From NCBI GenBank assembly GCA_017547265.1, contig JAFYQC010000220.1, positions 1 through 7,188 on the forward strand: DNA of 7,188 bases. The letters are read 5' to 3'. Shown in pieces: positions 5,613-7,188 of this stretch. The notes below the pieces were generated by a model. The model was not told where the DNA came from, ran no database searches, and saw only the letters and a program-made list of their open reading frames with translations. The stretch is from Kiritimatiellia bacterium. GTDB taxonomy: Bacteria; Verrucomicrobiota; Kiritimatiellia; RFP12; UBA1067. The translations under genes and the position numbers were made by a program. Numbering within the stretch: position 1 is the first letter of the stretch; each line of letters begins with the position of its first letter.

Positions 5613-6565
5613 CACAACCATTTCATCAACTTCCTCTTGCCATCCTTCTTAATGAATAACGCACCGCCTAGCCAAAGGGCTGCAAAGGTCAAGAAGCATG
5701 GAATAGCAATTGCATCATTACCTCCGGTCTGCTTTGTGGGCTGAGATTCAGCGCTCGTCGTTTGTCCAGAAGCATCCGTCGGCTTTTCAGTAGTACCGCA
5801 ATTTGAAAAGAACCCAATGAGTGCCGCCCAAAGGATGCCGAACAGAATCCATCTTCTGGCATATGCAAGATGGACACCGAGCCAGCCAAACAAAATCCCT
5901 AGCAAGAGAAACAGCCAGCGTTTCCTAGAAGATTTCTGTTCGGCATTATTCCTTTGTGACACTTCAGAGGCAATTCGGGCTTCCATCTTTGCTTGTTGAA
6001 CTTTTAATTCTGCATCCTTCCTGGCGAGTTCCGCCGCTGCCTTTGCCTCCGCCGCTTCACGTTTCGCACGTTCCGCATCGACTTTCATCGCTGCAGCTTT
6101 CTCGGCTTCCTTATGAATCCGAGCTTGTTCTTGCATCTGCCGCTTGTGTTCTGCTTCACGACGCTCGCGATCCTTACGTTCTTCTGTTTCACGACGCACA
6201 CGTGCCTGTTCAGCCATCTCTCGCTCTTTCTTTGCCGAATCTTCTGCACGTCGTCGGACTTCGTCTAATCGCTGCGCTTCACGCCGTGCCTCTTCCTGTT
6301 TACGCTCAAGTTCGGCAAGCCGCTTCCGTTCGTCACGTTCTACATCCATCGGACTTGAAGGTGACGATTTCGGCGCTTCCGTGGCACTTTCCGCCAAGAG
6401 CTTCTTTTCTATTTCTGAACATCTGTCGGGTGCTATCGCGAGCTCCCGGCCCTTTTTGATTAGTGCCATACGAAAGACACCGCTGATGCGTCCATCCTTC
6501 ATCGATTGTTTCACAGCTTCCGCGTATTGGCGTTCGCTGTTGGTGAGGTTATCCAACGTGTTCAT
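5612..6565 (-). CDS. Coiled-coil membrane protein with TM2-like C-terminal domain
   Basis: This 317-aa protein has an N-terminal helical segment (residues 1-60, with ERQYAEAVKQSMKDGRISG), which recalls short helical domains found at the front of various bacterial effector or signalling proteins. A long, highly charged coiled coil rich in Arg, Glu, Lys and Ala follows at about 75-212. Hydrophobic segments lie at about 217-236 and 238-253; GILFGWLGVHLAYARRW matches the TM2-domain pattern of two short helices joined by a conserved turn. A Thr/Ser/Gly-rich loop (about 255-284) leads to a third segment at about 285-305 and a basic tail. The coiled coil is presumably cytoplasmic and anchored to the inner membrane. 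ATG 6565 is chosen over an in-frame TTG at 6598 because AAAGGA lies 7 nt before it. Likely a scaffold or anchor; function unknown. Confidence 0.88.
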   Translation of the reverse strand: MNTLDNLTNSERQYAEAVKQSMKDGRISGVFRMALIKKGRELAIAPDRCSEIEKKLLAESATEAPKSSPSSPMDVERDERKRLAELERKQEEARREAQRLDEVRRRAEDSAKKEREMAEQARVRRETEERKDRERREAEHKRQMQEQARIHKEAEKAAAMKVDAERAKREAAEAKAAAELARKDAELKVQQAKMEARIASEVSQRNNAEQKSSRKRWLFLLLGILFGWLGVHLAYARRWILFGILWAALIGFFSNCGTTEKPTDASGQTTSAESQPTKQTGGNDAIAIPCFLTFAALWLGGALFIKKDGKRKLMKWL

Positions 6566-6572
6566 TGTGTTT

Positions 6573-6578
6573 TCCTTT
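6573..6578 (-). promoter_or_regulatory. Ribosome binding site fixing the start of the coiled-coil gene
   Basis: AAAGGA on the minus strand, 7 nt before ATG 6565. The surrounding GGAAAGGAAAACA is nearly identical to the site before the 161-aa zinc-ribbon gene (GAAAGGAAAACA), which supports both starts and suggests that the genes evolved together. The 95-base gap 6566-6660 holds no convincing promoter or terminator. Confidence 0.75.
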
Positions 6579-6660
6579 CCATCACTTGCCTGCTTCAAAG
6601 ATCGCCCTTGAAAGTTTTATCGCACTCTTCAGACTCATGCGACATATTGAAACATTCAGT

Positions 6661-7188
6661 TCACTTCCCATCATCATCTTCAAAGGTAGGAATGTAATCA
6701 TCATCCTCTCCGTCGTCATCATCTTCTCCTTCATCTTCCTCATCGCAATCCTCGTCGTCCCCATCTTCTTCGTCATTGCAGTCTTCACCATCACATCCTT
6801 CATCATCCTCGTATTCGTCATCTTCATCGTCATTTTCATTTTTGGCCATTTCTAACCAAAACTCACTTTCCGAGTCAGCGTCTCCTAGCCCCCAAGAATA
6901 ATCCCAATTCTCTTCACATGATTTAAGCCATTCCCCCAGAGACTGCATTGCCTTTACATCTCCGGCGATTATGGACGGCAAGAACTTAAGATAGCCCTTC
7001 GCCCTCACAATCATCTCAATAGGCCACTCTTCGGAATCCTTTTCTTCGACAATCTTTTCGAAACATTTTAGCGCTTTCTCAAAATCAATTTCCTGTTCAT
7101 ACGAACCATCAATATAAGCGTAGGTCATCCGATGCAATCCAAACACATTCCCATTTTCTCCTGCCTTCACAATCCACGGAAAGCCAGC
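6661..7188 (-). CDS. Sel1-repeat protein with long acidic C-terminal tail (N-terminus beyond window)
   Basis: The frame is open to the right edge (AGFPWIVKAGENGN...), so the GTG at 7170 is not taken as the start and the gene continues outside. Two Sel1-like helical repeats are visible: one around AGENGNVFGLHRMTYAYIDG followed by FEKALKCFEKIVEE, and one around AGDVKAMQSLGEWLKS followed by EFWLEMAKN. Sel1 repeats are TPR-like protein-binding scaffolds. The last 58 or so residues are almost entirely Asp and Glu, with three Cys spaced within (GCDGEDC, DEDCDEED), and end in YIPTFEDDDGK. It is the first visible gene of the minus-strand operon, 95 nt before the coiled-coil gene. A scaffold or regulatory role is inferred; the tail could bind metal ions, mimic nucleic acid or interact with basic partners. 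Confidence 0.82.
   Translation of the reverse strand, partial: AGFPWIVKAGENGNVFGLHRMTYAYIDGSYEQEIDFEKALKCFEKIVEEKDSEEWPIEMIVRAKGYLKFLPSIIAGDVKAMQSLGEWLKSCEENWDYSWGLGDADSESEFWLEMAKNENDDEDDEYEDDEGCDGEDCNDEEDGDDEDCDEEDEGEDDDDGEDDDYIPTFEDDDGK
6672..6846 (-). repeat. Low-complexity trinucleotide tract encoding the acidic tail
   Basis: This stretch is built mainly of GAT, GAC, GAA and GAG codons, which appear on the plus strand as runs of CATC, TCATC and TTC. Such tracts are prone to slippage in multiples of three, so tail length probably varies between strains without breaking the frame. Confidence 0.8.

Noticed and set aside
5956..6611. Plus-strand frames opposite the coiled-coil gene
   Set aside because: They are Ser/Arg- or Leu/Pro-rich shadows of the repetitive Glu/Arg/Lys codons of the coiled coil and have no sensible start context.
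6566..6660. Short frame MSHESEECDKTFKGDL in the gap before the coiled-coil gene
   Set aside because: Only 16 codons, no ribosome binding site and no promoter; it cannot be told from chance.
6565..6855. Plus-strand hydrophobic frame (Ile/Val/Phe-rich) and the Met/Lys-rich minus-strand frame at 6582-6839
   Set aside because: Both are alternative readings of the trinucleotide tract that encodes the acidic tail; the apparent membrane segments are an artefact of repeated ATC and TTC.
1..7188. CRISPR arrays, tRNA or rRNA genes, transposases, integrases
   Set aside because: I looked for spaced direct repeats, tRNA-like folds and recombinase motifs and found none. The only tandem repeats are the 15-bp array and the acidic-tail tract.

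Overview
Origin. The window joins a high-GC core-type gene to a lower-GC accessory block. Its left end encodes most of HydG, the radical-SAM maturase of [FeFe] hydrogenase, which points to an anaerobic, hydrogen-metabolising bacterium. I cannot place the phylum. A gut or rumen anaerobe of the Kiritimatiellota/Verrucomicrobiota or Spirochaetota kind would fit the GC-rich core and the stand-alone archaeal-type ATPase, but that is a guess. Three 60-base lines counted by hand show the gradient: 181-240 (hydG) is 41/60 G+C, 1861-1920 (ATPase) is 32/60 and 4201-4260 (nuclease) is 24/60.

Layout. Positions 1-1094 (minus) hold hydG, cut by the window edge at its C-terminus. Positions 1095-1456 are a divergent intergenic region with an extended -10 promoter for each side, possible alternative RNA pairings in the hydG leader, and a run of 15-bp quasi-palindromic tandem repeats just in front of the next gene. 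Positions 1457-2563 (plus) encode an archaeal-type (MNS/STAND-like) AAA+ ATPase with a C-terminal winged helix. Positions 2560-2947 look like decayed sequence: a 46-codon ORF starting in an ATGA overlap with the ATPase stop, then an open frame that reads like protein but lacks a good start.

From 7188 down to 2900 six genes lie on the minus strand, mostly tightly packed, with matching AAAGGA-type ribosome binding sites. In transcription order they are: a Sel1-repeat protein with a very acidic tail (partial); a coiled-coil membrane protein ending in a TM2-like domain; a 124-aa protein I do not recognise; a zinc-ribbon PD-(D/E)XK nuclease-like protein (407 aa); a second zinc-ribbon protein with a duplicated SAEEFF motif (161 aa); and a 190-aa protein with a possible, weak resemblance to McrB-type N-terminal recognition modules.

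How they may work together. The nuclease-fold protein and its zinc-ribbon partner begin with nearly the same module, including 17 identical bases across the start codon. This suggests that both dock on one partner. The membrane coiled-coil protein and the Sel1 protein look like scaffold components. A nuclease effector, adaptor-like proteins, a membrane anchor, low GC and a position beside decayed sequence together make an anti-phage or other conflict system a reasonable hypothesis. Nothing in the sequence proves it, and I do not recognise this gene combination as a named system.
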